Positions 40,965 through 53,700 of a stretch of DNA of 64,000 nt are shown here, piece by piece. The stretch is from the NCBI RefSeq assembly GCF_027942865.1, contig NC_134519.1, forward strand, positions 21,796,248-21,860,247. The letters run 5' to 3'. Each line of letters starts with the position of its first letter. The first letter of the stretch is position 1. The notes below the pieces were generated by a model. It saw only the letters and a list, made by a program, of their open reading frames with translations. It did not search any database and had not been told where the DNA came from. A program made the position numbers and the translations under genes. This stretch comes from Odontesthes bonariensis. Taxonomy: Eukaryota; Chordata; Actinopteri; Atheriniformes; Atherinopsidae.

Positions 40965-41905
40965 GTAGAGTCCTCTGAAGGTTACACATATCACCGGTGC
41001 ATTTTTTTTTTATCATCCTATACTCTTGCTTTTTTTCTTTTCCTCTCTTTTGGAGGTGTGCAGCTGTCAGTGTCACTCACAGTATTGAGCTTATATGAGA
41101 ATGTATGCGTGTTTCTCAGTTATAATGCTTTTTTAACGTCCCTTTTTGTGTTTCAGCTTGTTTGTTTGCATTTGTTTACGACCAGTTTGTGTACAATCTG
41201 ATCAGTAAGATCAGGGCAAGACTGCATTTCACTACTTTCTTTACTCGCCGCAAACATTTATTTATTTATTTTATCTTTTTTACAAGTGCTCAACATGTAA
41301 GACACAGCGAGTGAAAAAGCCAAACGGGTTGCTTTGGAACAAAGTGTCAGTCAAGCAGCAACACACTGGAGACAACTTAACCTCTGACCCCAACACTCTT
41401 TGAAATGAGTAGACTACTTGGCTGGAGCTGACAACAATCCAAGTGTCTCTGCAGCTTCCAACCCCCAAATTGAAAGTGAAGGGAGGAGTACAAAGGATGG
41501 GCTGGAAAAAAAAAAAAACAAGAGGTTTCAGATAGGAAAGTGTTAAAAAGAAAAAGCACTCGGCGTCAAAATATCCTGGGAGAATGAACTGGTTTGTGTT
41601 GTTTTCTGATCAAAATGACAACCGGTTCTGTAAAAATGCTCAAAAAGGAGGTCATGTCTGTGCTTTTATGATATTTTGCCAACACCAGAACAGGAAAGAG
41701 GTGGGCTTTATCTCTGAAATGCCACCTTATCAAGTCTCTTGAAGAGTGAGTGGGTGGCTCACAGCATGCCTTTCCTAAAGCAGTGAGTGCCTGCCTCTCA
41801 TGCACACTTAGAATCGGTGGTCCTTTTTTCTGTCGACTCTGTCTCTCTCTTTTTTTTTTTTTACATTTGATTTCTGATTCTGCCAAGACGGCTGCTGATT
41901 TAGAC

Positions 41906-42283
41906 ATGAAGAGCACGAACCGGACCCTCCTGCTTTCTCTTCTCACCAGATGCCGGCAAATTCTTGAGGACACAGATATCACCACCACTGAACAGCAGAG
42001 GAACAGGACTATTTCCAACGCCACAGTAAGTCCTCTGTCCAACACAAATCCAGCGTTCACCACCTCCAGAGAGACTTATGACAATGCGTACTTCTATATT
42101 CTATTTGTAATGGTCTTCTACTCCTTCCTCGCCATGACGCTGTTTAAGTGCTCTACAGGCAGTGATGAAGAGAAAAATGATCCTGATGAGGAGTTCATAA
42201 GCACTGGGCAGCCATCAACACAAACATTCAACACAGGCCACATGGCAGAGAAGTTTTACTTTGAAGAGGAAAGCAGCCTGTGA
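41906..42283 (+). CDS. KCNE4/KCNE5-like potassium channel beta subunit
   Basis: 125 residues from ATG 41,906 to TGA 42,281. KCNE proteins are single-span regulators of voltage-gated K+ channels at the cell surface. Layout fits: extracellular N-terminus with possible N-glycosylation at Asn5, Asn33 and Asn38, one membrane span at about 60-80 (context NAYFYILFVMVFYSF), and a short cytosolic tail. The span matches KCNE4 (YFYIL.VM.FY) and KCNE5 (AY.YIL..M.FY..LA) about equally. Linkage to acsl3 and pax3 favours KCNE4, while the N-terminal LL(S)LLTR pattern recalls KCNE5. The tail is strongly acidic (GSDEEKNDPDEE) and lacks the basic RSK(K) stretch that usually follows the span, so this is a divergent member. 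The longer frame opening at 41,750 crosses the probable intron acceptor and is not used. Confidence 0.8.
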   Translation: MKSTNRTLLLSLLTRCRQILEDTDITTTEQQRNRTISNATVSPLSNTNPAFTTSRETYDNAYFYILFVMVFYSFLAMTLFKCSTGSDEEKNDPDEEFISTGQPSTQTFNTGHMAEKFYFEEESSL

Positions 42284-42810
42284 GCCACAGGCTTTCAGAG
42301 CAGAAAGGGGAGGAGGGGTATGGATGCATATGGGGGATGTTTTGACAGTCACCAAGCCAGAAAAACGTCAGTGCAGGCTACTCAGGCAGGACCTGCTAGT
42401 GATTTTGCAAAATCTGCAGTAACCCCTCCCGCTCCCGCCTTCAACTGACAATCAGAAATCTCACGCGAGCCGGCCGGTTGGAAGGCAGAAAGAGACGGTT
42501 GCCTCTGATGATCTAAGACAAGGGTGGAAACATGGAGAAGTGTGGGTCAGTGGCAGGCCGGAATCCCCTCCTGTGAGGCCCAATCAAGATCAATAACACC
42601 GGGGCCCTCAACATGCACACACCACAGGGAACCAGTGATACCTCATCAGAGTGCTAGTGTGGACAATACGGACACTGTGTGTGTGTATGTTTTCTAGAAA
42701 ATCAGAGGAGAGTAAGAGTGTGTATTAATCTGTCATCCAATTTCACATTATACATTATTTTATTTCATTACGGGGAAAAACGTAATGAAGCAAAATAAAA
42801 AGCTTTTATT
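42284..42810 (+). other. KCNE-like 3'UTR with poly(A) signal
   Basis: Non-coding. AATAAA at 42,794-42,799 is the first good poly(A) signal after the stop. Confidence 0.45.
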
Positions 42811-44177
42811 ACACTACAGGACACGTTTGGTGAGAATAATAATAATAAAAAAAAAACATCTGATGGTATAGACAATGTATCTGATTAAAATAAAATGGCT
42901 TCCCAGCTCCAAATTGGTTCTAATCAGAGTCAAAGCTCCAGACAATACTGAGGAGTGAGCAACATTCCTTTGCCATTACATTGTAACTGATCTTTAGTGA
43001 GTCGATGCGCAGCTACAGCTCAACCTCTCTGTGACCCCATATGATCTAAGTTTACAAAGCTATGGCGAAATGTGAACCCAAGGCTCCCTCTGCAGAATGA
43101 AGTTCAATTGTGCAGCAGGTTATGACAACGGGCGCTTCTTATTTTGCGCCACACGTCGCAAACCTTACCTCCGCGGAGAGAGGGAGCCCGCTTCACCTTA
43201 TCAGCTTGGCAGGTCGAGATCCTACCCGTGATTCACAGATTTACAGCCTGACAATGCATCAAAAAAGAAAAAGAAAAAAAAGGTAGTATGGGTCTTTTTC
43301 GCTGTTAATTCTCCGGGTCAAAGGTGGCTCTGAACTGTCAATGCTGGTCTAATTTGAACTATCCGCTCCTGCCGGTCCCCGAGGCCGTGTGGGGCTGTTT
43401 CCTTTTCGTCTCTCTTAATTAAATTTTTGCCTCATCCTCCTCCTATGAGGCGCTGGGGTCACCACGTGCACTCCCTACCTAGCCACACAGCTCTCCCTTT
43501 GTGTTTTTGAGAAATAATTTCCTAATATTTCCCATATTCACAGTTCTCCATTAAACTTTACCTGTTGCCAATGTGTGATTTTTTTATTCCATTTTATTCA
43601 TTCATTTATTTAATTTTTTGTCTCGGATGGGCTTCATACACATGGTTTTCATGATGCTGAGCCTTCACAGCTGTAGCCTGGAAAATGATTTTTTTTTTTT
43701 TTTTGCCAGCAATACACGCATTTAAAGCCACGTGTGTGAAAGGAAACATTTTGCTTTGATTCTGTTATTGTCAACTTGCATATTAGAGTGTTTTAATGCC
43801 TCTTAGATTAAATTCAGCATCAATCATCATAGCTTTATTCAACTCCTTATAAGTAAAAACAGGCTGTCAGTTGACAGCCGTTTGGGTGTCAGGAGAAAGA
43901 AACAAGTCAATAAAATGTTGTAACAGCACAGGCTGTGAGCGCCATCACCGTCATCTAAACGTGGGAAACAGGGAATTTGCTGCCATCTGCTGGTCAAAGT
44001 GCAAAGTAACTAAATAGCAAACTGAGGTACATGCGGACTCAATATGCGGAGATGCTGCCTTAATTTAAAACTTTTACTTGATAAAAATTGTATTGTTCAT
44101 GTAGTTTGATCATTGTGTCAATTGGGTGATCCCAAAATTAGCTAAAAAAAACCCCACATACCTAACTATACATACAT

Positions 44178-44252
<75 letters not shown>

Positions 44253-45260
44253 ACTATGTATATAACTTTATATAATGATTTATTAACAAGATTGCTCCAG
44301 AGATGGGAGGCAGGAGAACGTTTTTACAACATTGAGACGCAACTGGGAAAAGCTTTATGAGCCTCTTAGGGAAAAAAAACCCAAAAACCAATAAAACCAA
44401 AACAAAACATGATAAAACTTCACCAACAATCCCACTTTACACAGGCTAATCAGTTGAAAACAAACTCACCTGTCTGGAAACGTATTTCCTTTTGATGGCT
44501 CCCAGACCATGACAAACACAATCCACTAATCTGATGACATCAAAATTTTACTTTTTGGCCTCCTCAATTCTCAAGGCTTGGTTTCAACCCCTGAAACAAC
44601 TATCGTTCCTCCCAGAACAGCACAGCTGTTGGATCTGAACAACCTGTTGCAAATATAGCACACCCACAAGTCTTGGAACAACAGCACTTTTCAGTGTTTT
44701 ATTTTCTTATTGTGTGACCATAGTAGCAATACGTTTAAATCTGTTTCAGTGTGCTAGGTTCCCATTTACAAACAACTACGTTTTTACACCTATAAAGATG
44801 AAGTGTGTCTATAAAGAGGCAGCAGATTCAGTTAAATGATTTCCGATGCAACATTTCCATGAGAGCTAGTGAACATTGTATTATTTGGAAAATATCAATT
44901 CTTGTTTTCTTTCTTTTTTTTTCATTAATTGTATGAACTACATAGATGCACATTCATGGTGGTTATTCTTACATTCTCCCAAAACCATTCTCACATTTAA
45001 CAGACATCCATCTCTTTTGCCAAGCATCAAACATGGAATTTTAGAGAGAAACAGGATTTTCCTTAAAGAGCTAAAGCAATGATTCTTGGAACCACCAAGA
45101 CTTTTCGTTTAGATGGCTGTGTGACCAAACTGAGAAACTGTACAAATAAACCATTAGACCCAAGCTAACCGGGGACCCAATGGTGTGCAGAGTTTGGAGA
45201 GTTACAGGTGACAAGTGGTTGCAACATTTGCAGTTTACTTGTGTTTCTACCTGGCAGATG
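42811..45260. other. Intergenic with (TA)n microsatellite
   Basis: No supported gene. Includes GC-richer sequence at 43.1-43.5 kb and a dinucleotide array at 44.2 kb. Confidence 0.55.
44186..44248 (+). repeat. (TA)n microsatellite
   Basis: About 31 TA copies flanked by CA/ACATA repeats. Confidence 0.97.
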
Positions 45261-45286
45261 ATCCATCAACTGAGCATTTTGGGAAA

Positions 45287-45733
45287 TGTGAGAAAATCAC
45301 AATGACTATCCTGTGGTGACTGTGAATGCTGAAAATGTGTTGGTAATTGCGGGTATAGATGCAGCATTGCTGTTTTCAGTCCTGGCTTGGCGGAAGCTAT
45401 GTCTGTAGGTGGTAAATGGGTTGGGATGTTTTCTGGTGTAGGTACTGCGGTGTCAGAAACTGTGGATGTTGAGATTGAGCTGCCACCATGTGTTCTCCCT
45501 ACGGAGTCCGTGGCTGATAGAACAATCCTTGCATAAACTGGTGTGGACGTAATAGTTGTGCTTGTAATGCTGAGCGGTGTAGTTGTAGAGAGTGGGGTTG
45601 CAAAAATAGTGCCCATATCCCATAGTGGAGATGATGCATTGCTGTTTGAATTGGGTGAAGTAGCAGAGACTGCAGATGCTGAAATTGTGCTGGAGTCTAG
45701 TGGAAGGAATGATGAGAATACACTAAAAAGAGA
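45287..45733 (-). pseudogene. Decayed Ser/Thr-rich mucin-type exon
   Basis: Minus strand: acceptor ccttccactag opens an exon in phase 1 reading DSSTISASAVSATSPNSNSN, then Ser/Thr-rich sequence to GRTHGGSSISTSTVSDTA. Near 45,390 the Ser/Thr-rich character jumps to another frame (ENSNAASIPAITNTFSAFTV), as after an indel. The expected donor ACAG|GT is ACAG|GA followed by TAG. It resembles the modules of the gene at 47.6-64 kb and is probably a broken paralogous exon. Confidence 0.5.
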
Positions 45734-45759
45734 ATTCATCACGAGTCATTACAAGTGAA

Positions 45760-47630
45760 AGTGCTATTTTTTTCCACAAATTTACAAATGCATTGTTAAG
45801 AGTGTGACACAAAAAACTGTGAATACAGTTGTTCTTTACAGTTTTATTTGTCTAGCACTTAAGAAACCATCTCGATCACTCATCAAACAGTGTCAGTGGA
45901 AATTTTGACAAATCCTTTAGTCTTTGAAATAGATTAAGAAAGTTTGTTTTTTATTATGACATAAGACATGATCATACCCAGAGCATACTGAGTTAAGCCG
46001 AGGACACAGAATGTCACAACATATTATTGTAGAGTGGCTTTCTTTCAGAGCATCAAAGTAACGGCGAAAAACTGTAAAAGGAAAAACAAAAAGACTCAAA
46101 AGTATGATAAGCAGTAAGATAAAACGTCCCTGTTTCCCACGTAAATGATTTACAAAAATGAAAAGATACTTTACTCCCTTGATTAACTGATGCTTAATGT
46201 TACACCGGACGTTATACATGTAGAAAATACTCACAACTCTTGTATGCACACCTAATAAAAAAAGAAATATTTACAGGACCGTGCACTGTGCATATTTGAT
46301 GTTGCAGTGAAGTTAAAGCACCATCTGTGCCTGTGTTCTGAGCGTAAGTTGTTTCTCAAAAACGGTCACACAGCAAAAAAAAAAAAAAAGCAAAACACAC
46401 ATTCAATATTCCAGAGACCTCACAGAAATGTGTTCACTTCAAAACTATTTAGCCATAAAATTCACACAATGAAATTCAATTATTGTGAGTATTACAATAT
46501 TCACCCATGCAATCATTTTTGTTGTTGCATGTTCAGAAGCATTGGTTGCCTTTGACCACACCGTCTAAATAAAGTAATTCTTCAATCAATGTTTTGCCTT
46601 TGGAGGAGTCTGTAAAATGATTAAGTGTTACAGTGAATAGACGGAAAACTATGAACAATTAGCACCATTGAAAGAGGTACAAGTAACATTTATATTAAAC
46701 CCAAGTTTATGTCAAGCTTTAAGGCGATCTTCTTTAAAAAAACGCAAATAATGGATGATTATGGATTTTCTTATCAATATTTTTTGTGTTAATATCCAGT
46801 GTTTAATAAAATCAGCATAACATTGATATAAATGACACATTTAATTCCAATTTCTCTGATAAAACAAATGAGTAATTGTTTTTCTGACTTGTAAAGGGCC
46901 TAAGCCCTCTTTCTTAATGCACTTATCCCAGATGAGTGACTCCTTAGACTGAATGTGCTGAATGGAAATTCTTAATGTCAAACAGGAACGTCTCAGTAGA
47001 AGAAAATTGGTCATTGATGTCAAGATCACTGAATTTGATCATTAAATGTGATAATATTTTACTCACCAATGATGACAGGCAGCAAAGTTACCAAGAACAT
47101 TAAATACATATGCATACAGCTCCAAGACTTTGTATAATCTGGTTAACAGATGCCAAGCAACGCACTGATATCATTGCCAAAGTAAATCATTCCCAAAGCT
47201 AGGAATAGATTTGAATTTGCTTGGTGATTCACTGATGCTTACTGGTTCCACATGTCGGCTGCAGGACGGACTCCAAAATCTTTATGACTTTTTTTAATAG
47301 AATAGGTCTTCATTGGCATTGTCACAGGTACAAAGAAATTAAAAGTGCTCTCAGTGCATCATTCATTGCGTCTGCATGAGAGTGTAAAATAAAAAATAAA
47401 TTGCCATCCATTCTAACTCAAAGTGTCTGATTCACTACTTGCAGATACCTTCCAGCTAACCAACAGCCTGACCTATCATCTCAGAGCTTTGTCTGAATAT
47501 AGAATATTTTTACTTTTTTGTTTAGGCTTTTAACTGCAACAGTTGAGACTTAACAGATAATTTTTTCTCGATAGTTGTGTAGTATTTTGCCACAGTACAG
47601 CTGCTGCCTCCACTGACAGAAACTAGTGGC
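45760..47630. other. Downstream flank of mucin-like gene, possible exon debris
   Basis: Mostly AT-rich. A minus-strand stretch at 45,970-46,075 (FRRYFDALKESHSTIICCD) follows an acceptor-like tttccttttacag and is open in phase 1, as in the neighbouring gene, but lacks convincing partners. No gene is claimed. Confidence 0.35.
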
Positions 47631-47635
47631 ACTTC

Positions 47636-47710
47636 TCAGGTGAGTTTCCTTTGACTGATTCTTATTGTGCAGTTCTCACAGTTCAGCTGGGGAAAGATGT
47701 CAAATAGAAA
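47636..47710 (-). CDS. Mucin-like gene, last coding exon
   Basis: Acceptor tttcttgcag, then FLFDIFPQLNCENCTIRISQ, RKLT and TGA: 25 codons in phase 0. Two closely spaced cysteines (CENC). Follows exon 47,890-47,805 in frame. Confidence 0.6.
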   Translation of the reverse strand, partial: FLFDIFPQLNCENCTIRISQRKLT

Positions 47711-50700
47711 CTGCAAGAAAGAAGAGACTCCTCGATTATAAAAGCACATGACTTTTTTGACACTGATACTGTGTGATAAATATTCAGTGGGGATTTATAC
47801 TTACATTAGATAAAGCCTCAACAACCTCATCTTTGTTTCCATCACTGGATAAAAGAGAGGCTCTTAACTCAAGAATCACTGTTTGGGAATCTAAACAGGA
47901 GCAAAGTGGCAATGAATATGAATCATTATGGGAGCTGAATCTCTGAAATAGAAGTCTATGTCAGTGACTGTACCTGTGTCAGAGCTGGTGGTGGAAGCTG
48001 ATGTTTTGTCAAAGTTATGGCCATCTGGTAAAGATGTGGTACTGGCTGCAGACAGTGTTGTTCCTGCCACAAATACAGATAGAAGGAAACTGTTAAAAGC
48101 CACAATTATTACTGACATCGGGGGCAGTGCCTCTGGACTTGCAGATCGGGGTGGTGGTCCCCCTCTTTAAAAAGGGGGGCCGGAGGGTGTGTTCCAACTA
48201 TAGGGGGATCACACTCCTCAGCCTTCCTGGTAAGGTCTTTTCGGGGGTACTGGAGAGGAGGATCCGCCGGATAGTCGAATCTCGGATTCAGGAGGTGCAG
48301 TGTGGTTTTCGTCCTGGCCGTGGAACAGTGGACCAGCTCTATATCCTCGGCAGGATCCTGAAGGGTGCATGGGAGTTTGCCCAACCGGTCTACATGTGTT
48401 TTGTGGACTTGGAGAAGGCGTTCGACCGTGTCCCTCGGGGACTCTTCTGGGGGGTGCTCCGGGAGTATGGAGTGCCGGACTCCTTGATATGGGCTGTTCG
48501 GTCTCTGTATGACCGGTGTCAGAGTTTGGTCCGTATTGCCGGCAGTAAGTCGGACATGTTTCCTGTGAGGGTTGGACTCCGTCAGGGCTGCCCTTTGTCA
48601 CCGATTCTGTTCATAATTTTTATGGACAGAATTTCTAGGTGCAGCCAGGGCGTTGAGGGGGTCCGTTTTGGCAACCTCAAAATGGGGTCTCTGCTCTTTG
48701 TGGATGATGTGGTTCTGTTGGCGTCGTCGGGCCGTGACCTTCAGCTCTCACTGGAGCGGTTCGCAGCCGAGTGTGAAGCGGCTGGGATGAGAATCAGCAC
48801 CTCCAAATCTGAGACCATGGTCTTCGGCCGGAAAAGGGTGGAATGCTCTCCGGGTTGGGAATGAGATCCTTCCCCAAGTGGAGGAGTTCAAGTATCTCGG
48901 GGTCTTGTTCACAAGTGAGGGACGAATGGAGCAGGAGACTGACAGGCGGATCGGTGCGGCGTCTGAAGTGATGCGGGTTCTGCACCGGCCCGTCGTGGTG
49001 AAGAAAGAGCTGAGCCAGAAGGCGAAGCTCTCGATTTACCGGTCAATCTATGTTCCTACCCTCACCTATGGTCACGAGCTGTGGGTAGTGACCGAAAGAA
49101 TGAGATCGCGAATACAAGCGGCCGAAATGAGTTTCCTCCGCAGGGTGTCTGGGCTCTCCCTTAGAGATAGGGTGAGAAGCTCGGTCATCCGGGAGGGGCC
49201 CGGAGTAGAACCGCTGCTCCTCCGCATCGAGAGGAGTCAGATGAGGTGGCTCGGGCATCTAGTGAGAATGCCTCCTGGACGCCTCCCTGGTGAGGTGTTC
49301 CGGGCCCGTCCCACTGGGAGGAGGCCCCGGGGAAGACCCAGGACACGTTGGAGAGACTATGTTTCTCGGCTGGCCTGGGAACGCCTCGGGGTCCCCCCAG
49401 AAGAGCTGGAGGAAGTGGCCGGGGACAGGGACGCCTGGGTTTCTCTGCTCAAGCTGCTGCCCCCGCGACCCGATCCCCGGAGAAGCGGAAGATGATGGAT
49501 GGATGGAAATTGAATGCTTCATTTTTTCACTCAACATTTATTTAATTGAATGGAAAATGGGTATATGCTGCAGAGGATGCAGAAGGAGTCCACCTTAATA
49601 TTTTCTTTTTTACTTGTCGGAGCACATAGATGAGATACAGAGTGAGATACGGAGTGAGATATGTCATATTTTGGAAACACTGTCTTGGCAAACCTTAGAA
49701 AGGCCCTCCTGCTGTTTATGCTGGTTCACTACCACTGTCAAGTGATTAAAACTGTGAAAACAAACGACAAAGCAAGAGTGTCTCAAGAAAGGAGACACAC
49801 TGACCAGGGTTCACCAGAGCAGCCATAGCAATTGCTGAATTTAGAGAAAAAAAGTATACATGAGTACTCATAAAAGATACCATGTAGAGAGACGCCAAAC
49901 AGCCTCGGGCATTCATACACTGAGCTGCAGTTAACAAAGTACCTTCCTATTGACTGCATTAAAATATATAAAAATGTTTTGTGATACTCTTTGTTCCAGA
50001 ATGCCAGTCCAGTGGAATGTGCCTTGTCAGGTTTGTTGTTATGCATGAACCATTTCTTCCTCATTTCTGTGATTACATCGACTCTGCTGAAATTTGAGAT
50101 TTGTGACATCAAATTGAATGCTTCATTTTTTTCACTCAACATTTATTTAATTGAATGGAAAATGGGTATATGCTGCAGAGGATGCAGAAGGAGTCCACCT
50201 TAATATTTTCTTTTTTACTTGTTGTCGGAGCACATAGATGAGATACAGAGTGAGATATGTCATATCTTTGAAACACTGCCTTGGCAAACCTTAGAAAGGC
50301 CCTGCTGCTGTTTATGCTGGTTCACTGTCACCTGAGACTCTAAATAAGCCATCTCTAATGTTCGTCGAATTCCACCTTTGCTTTAGTCATGAAAGACATT
50401 CATAGGGACAGTGACCAACCTGTAGCTGTGGATGCTGATGTTTTGAAGCCATCAGAAGGTGTAGATGTGGCAGCGCTGGTGGATTGGCTGGCAGCTGCTG
50501 TAGAAGACACTGTGGTCACAGCCACTTGTGTAGATGAAGTATTGCTGTTTGTGGAACTGGAGGCTGTTGTAGAAGAGTTCAGATGATAAAGATGGGGGCA
50601 ATCAGTCAGTGTAGTTGCACTTTAGTTTCTTGCGCTGGATGTGATAAGGTTATGTCTCTTGTAATATTGTGTTCCTATGTGCTGGTGCATTTGTTGTATT

Positions 50701-53700
50701 ATTGTTGAACTAGTTTGTTGCTAAGGAGGTCGACCCTATGGATGGTAAAGTTGTGCTCACGTTAAATAATGCTGACATTGTACTGTCTGCTGCAGAATTC
50801 GATGCTGTTCTGGTATGTGTTGTTTTAGTGGTGGTATGCTTGTTGTGCTTTGTGCTTCAGTAACAGACACTAAGAAAGCTTTGCTCTGAAATAGAAGTCT
50901 ATGTCAGTGACTGTACCTGTGTCAGAGCTGGTGGTGGAAGCTGATGTTTTGTCAAAGTTATGGCCATCTGGTAAAGATGTGGTACTGGCTACAGACAGTG
51001 TTGTTCCTGCCACAAATAAAGATAGAAGGAAACTGTTAAAAGCCACAATTATTACTGAGCATGCCAGTGGGAATGGGACGCCATCATCATAGGCTCTGAC
51101 ACATTTGTAAACAAATTAACAGACACAAGAATTTATTGTTTAAAGAAAAGTTAACCAGTACATTTCTCTGGGTAGTGATTAAAACTGTGAAAACAAACGA
51201 CAAAGCAAGAGTGTCTCAAGGAAGGAGACACACTGACCAGGGCTCACCAGAGCAGCCATAGCAATTGCTGAATTTAGAGAAAAAAAGTATACATGAGTAC
51301 TCATAAAAGATACCATGTAGAGAGACGCCAAACAGCCTCGGGCATTCATACACTGAGCTGCAGTTAACAAAGTACCTTCCTATTGACTGCATTAACATAT
51401 ATAAAAATGTTTTGTGATACTCTTTGTTCCAGGATGCCAGTCCAGTGGAATGTGCCTTGTCAGGTTTGTTGTTATGCATGAACCATTTCTTCCTCATTTC
51501 TGTGACCACATCGACTCTGCTGAAATTTGAGATTTGTGACATCAAATTGAATGCTTCATTTTTTTCACTCAACATTTATTTAATTGAATGGAAAATGGGT
51601 ATATGCTGCAGAGGATGCAGAAGGAGTCCACCTTAATATTTTCTTTTTTACTTGTTGTCAGAGCACATAGATGAGATACAGAGTGAGATAAGTCATATCT
51701 TTGAAACACTGTCTTGGCAAACCTTAGAAAGGCCCTGCTGCTGTTTATGCTGGTTCACTGTCACCTGAGACTCTAAATAAGCCATCTCTAATGTTCGTCG
51801 AATTCCACCTTTGCTTTTGTCATGAAAGTCATTCATGGGGACAGTGACCAACCTGTAGCTGTGGATGCTGATGTTTTGAAGCCATCAGAAGGTGTAGATG
51901 TGGCAGCGCTGGTGGATTGGCTGGCAGCTGCTGTAGAAGACACTGTGGTCACAGCCACTTGTGTAGATGAAGTATTGCTGTTTGTGGAACTGGAGGCTGT
52001 TGTAGAAGAGATCAGATGATAAAGATGGGGGCAATCAGTCAGTGTAGTTGCACTTTAGTTTCTTGCGCTGGATGTGATAAGGTTATGTCTCTTGTAATAT
52101 TGTGCTCCTATGTGCTGGTGCATTTGTTGTATTATTGTTGAACTAGTTTGTTGCTAAGGAGGTCGACCCTATGGATGGTAAAGTTGTGCTCACGTTAAAT
52201 AATGCTGACATTGTACTGTCTACTGCAGAATTCGATGCTGTTCTGGTATGTGTTGTTTTAGTGGTGGTATGCTTGTTGTACTTTGTGCTTCAGTAACAGA
52301 CACTAAGAAAGCTTTGCTCTGAAATAGAAGTCTATGTCAGTGACTGTACCTGTGTCAGAGCTGGTGGTGGAAGCTGATGTTTTGTCAAAGTTATGGCCAT
52401 CTGGTAAAGATGTGGTACTGGCTGCAGACAGTGTTGTTCCTGCCACAAATACAGATAGAAGGAAACTGTTAAAAGCCACAATTATTACTGAGCATGCCAG
52501 TGGGAATGGGACGCCATCATCATAGGCTCTGACACATGTGTAAACAAATTAACAGACACAAGAATTTATTGTTTAAAGAAAAGTTAACCAGTACATTTCT
52601 CTGGGTAGTGATTAAAACTGTGAAAACAAACGACAAAGCAAGAGTGTCTCAAGGAAGGAGACACACTGACCAGGGTTCACCAGAGCAGCCATAGCAATTG
52701 CTGAATTTAGAGAAAAAAAGTATACATGAGTACTCATAAAAGATACCATGTAGAGAGACGCCAAACAGCCTCGGGCATTCATACACTGAGCTGCAGTTAA
52801 CAAAGTACCTTCCTATTGACTGCATTAACATATATAAAAATGTTTTGTGATACTCTTTGTTCCAGGATGCCAGTCCAGTGGAATGTGCCTTGTCAGGTTT
52901 GTTGTTATGCATGAACCATTTCTTCCTCATTTCTGTGACCACATCGACTCTGCTGAAATTTGAGATTTGTGACATCAAATTGAATGCTTCATTTTTTTCA
53001 CTCAACATTTATTTAATTGAATGGAAAATGGGTATATGCTGCAGAGGATGCAGAAGGAGTCCACCTTAATATTTTCTTTTTTACTTGTTGTCGGAGCACA
53101 TAGATGAGATACAGAGTGAGATATGTCATATCTTTGAAACACTGTCTTGGCAAACCTTAGAAAGGCCCTGCTGCTGTTTATGCTGGTTCACTGTCACCTG
53201 AGACTCTAAATAAGCCATCTCTAATGTTCGTCGAATTCCACCTTTGCTTTAGTCATGAAAGACATTCATAGGGACAGTGACCAACCTGTAGCTGTGGATG
53301 CTGATGTTTTGAAGCCATCAGAAGGTGTAGATGTGGCAGCGCTGGTGGATTGGCTGGCAGCTGCTGTAGAAGACACTGTGGTCACAGCCACTTGTGTAGA
53401 TGAAGTATTGCTGTTTGTGGAACTGGAGGCTGTTGTAGAAGAGATCAGATGATAAAGATGGGGGCAATCAGTCAGTGTAGTTGCACTTTAGTTTCTTGCG
53501 CTGGATGTGATAAGGTTATGTCTCTTGTAATATTGTGTTCCTATGTGCTGGTGCATTTGTTGTATTATTGTTGAACTAGTTTGTTGCTAAGGAGGTCGAC
53601 CCTATGGATGGTAAAGTTGTGCTCACGTTAAATAATGCTGACATTGTACTGTCTGCTGCAGAATTCGATGCTGTTCTGGTATGTGTTGTTTTAGTGGTGG

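Noticed and set aside
41750..42283. 177-codon version of the KCNE-like protein
   Set aside because: The first 52 codons translate a T-rich splice acceptor region; the family length and N-terminus fit the ATG at 41,906.
50901..51092. Plus-strand Val/Glu-rich ORFs in the 1,433-bp array (also 52,334, 53,767, 47,958, 50,389, 51,822, 53,255, 54,688)
   Set aside because: They are antisense shadows of the Ser/Thr-rich exons, which have proper splice sites on the minus strand.
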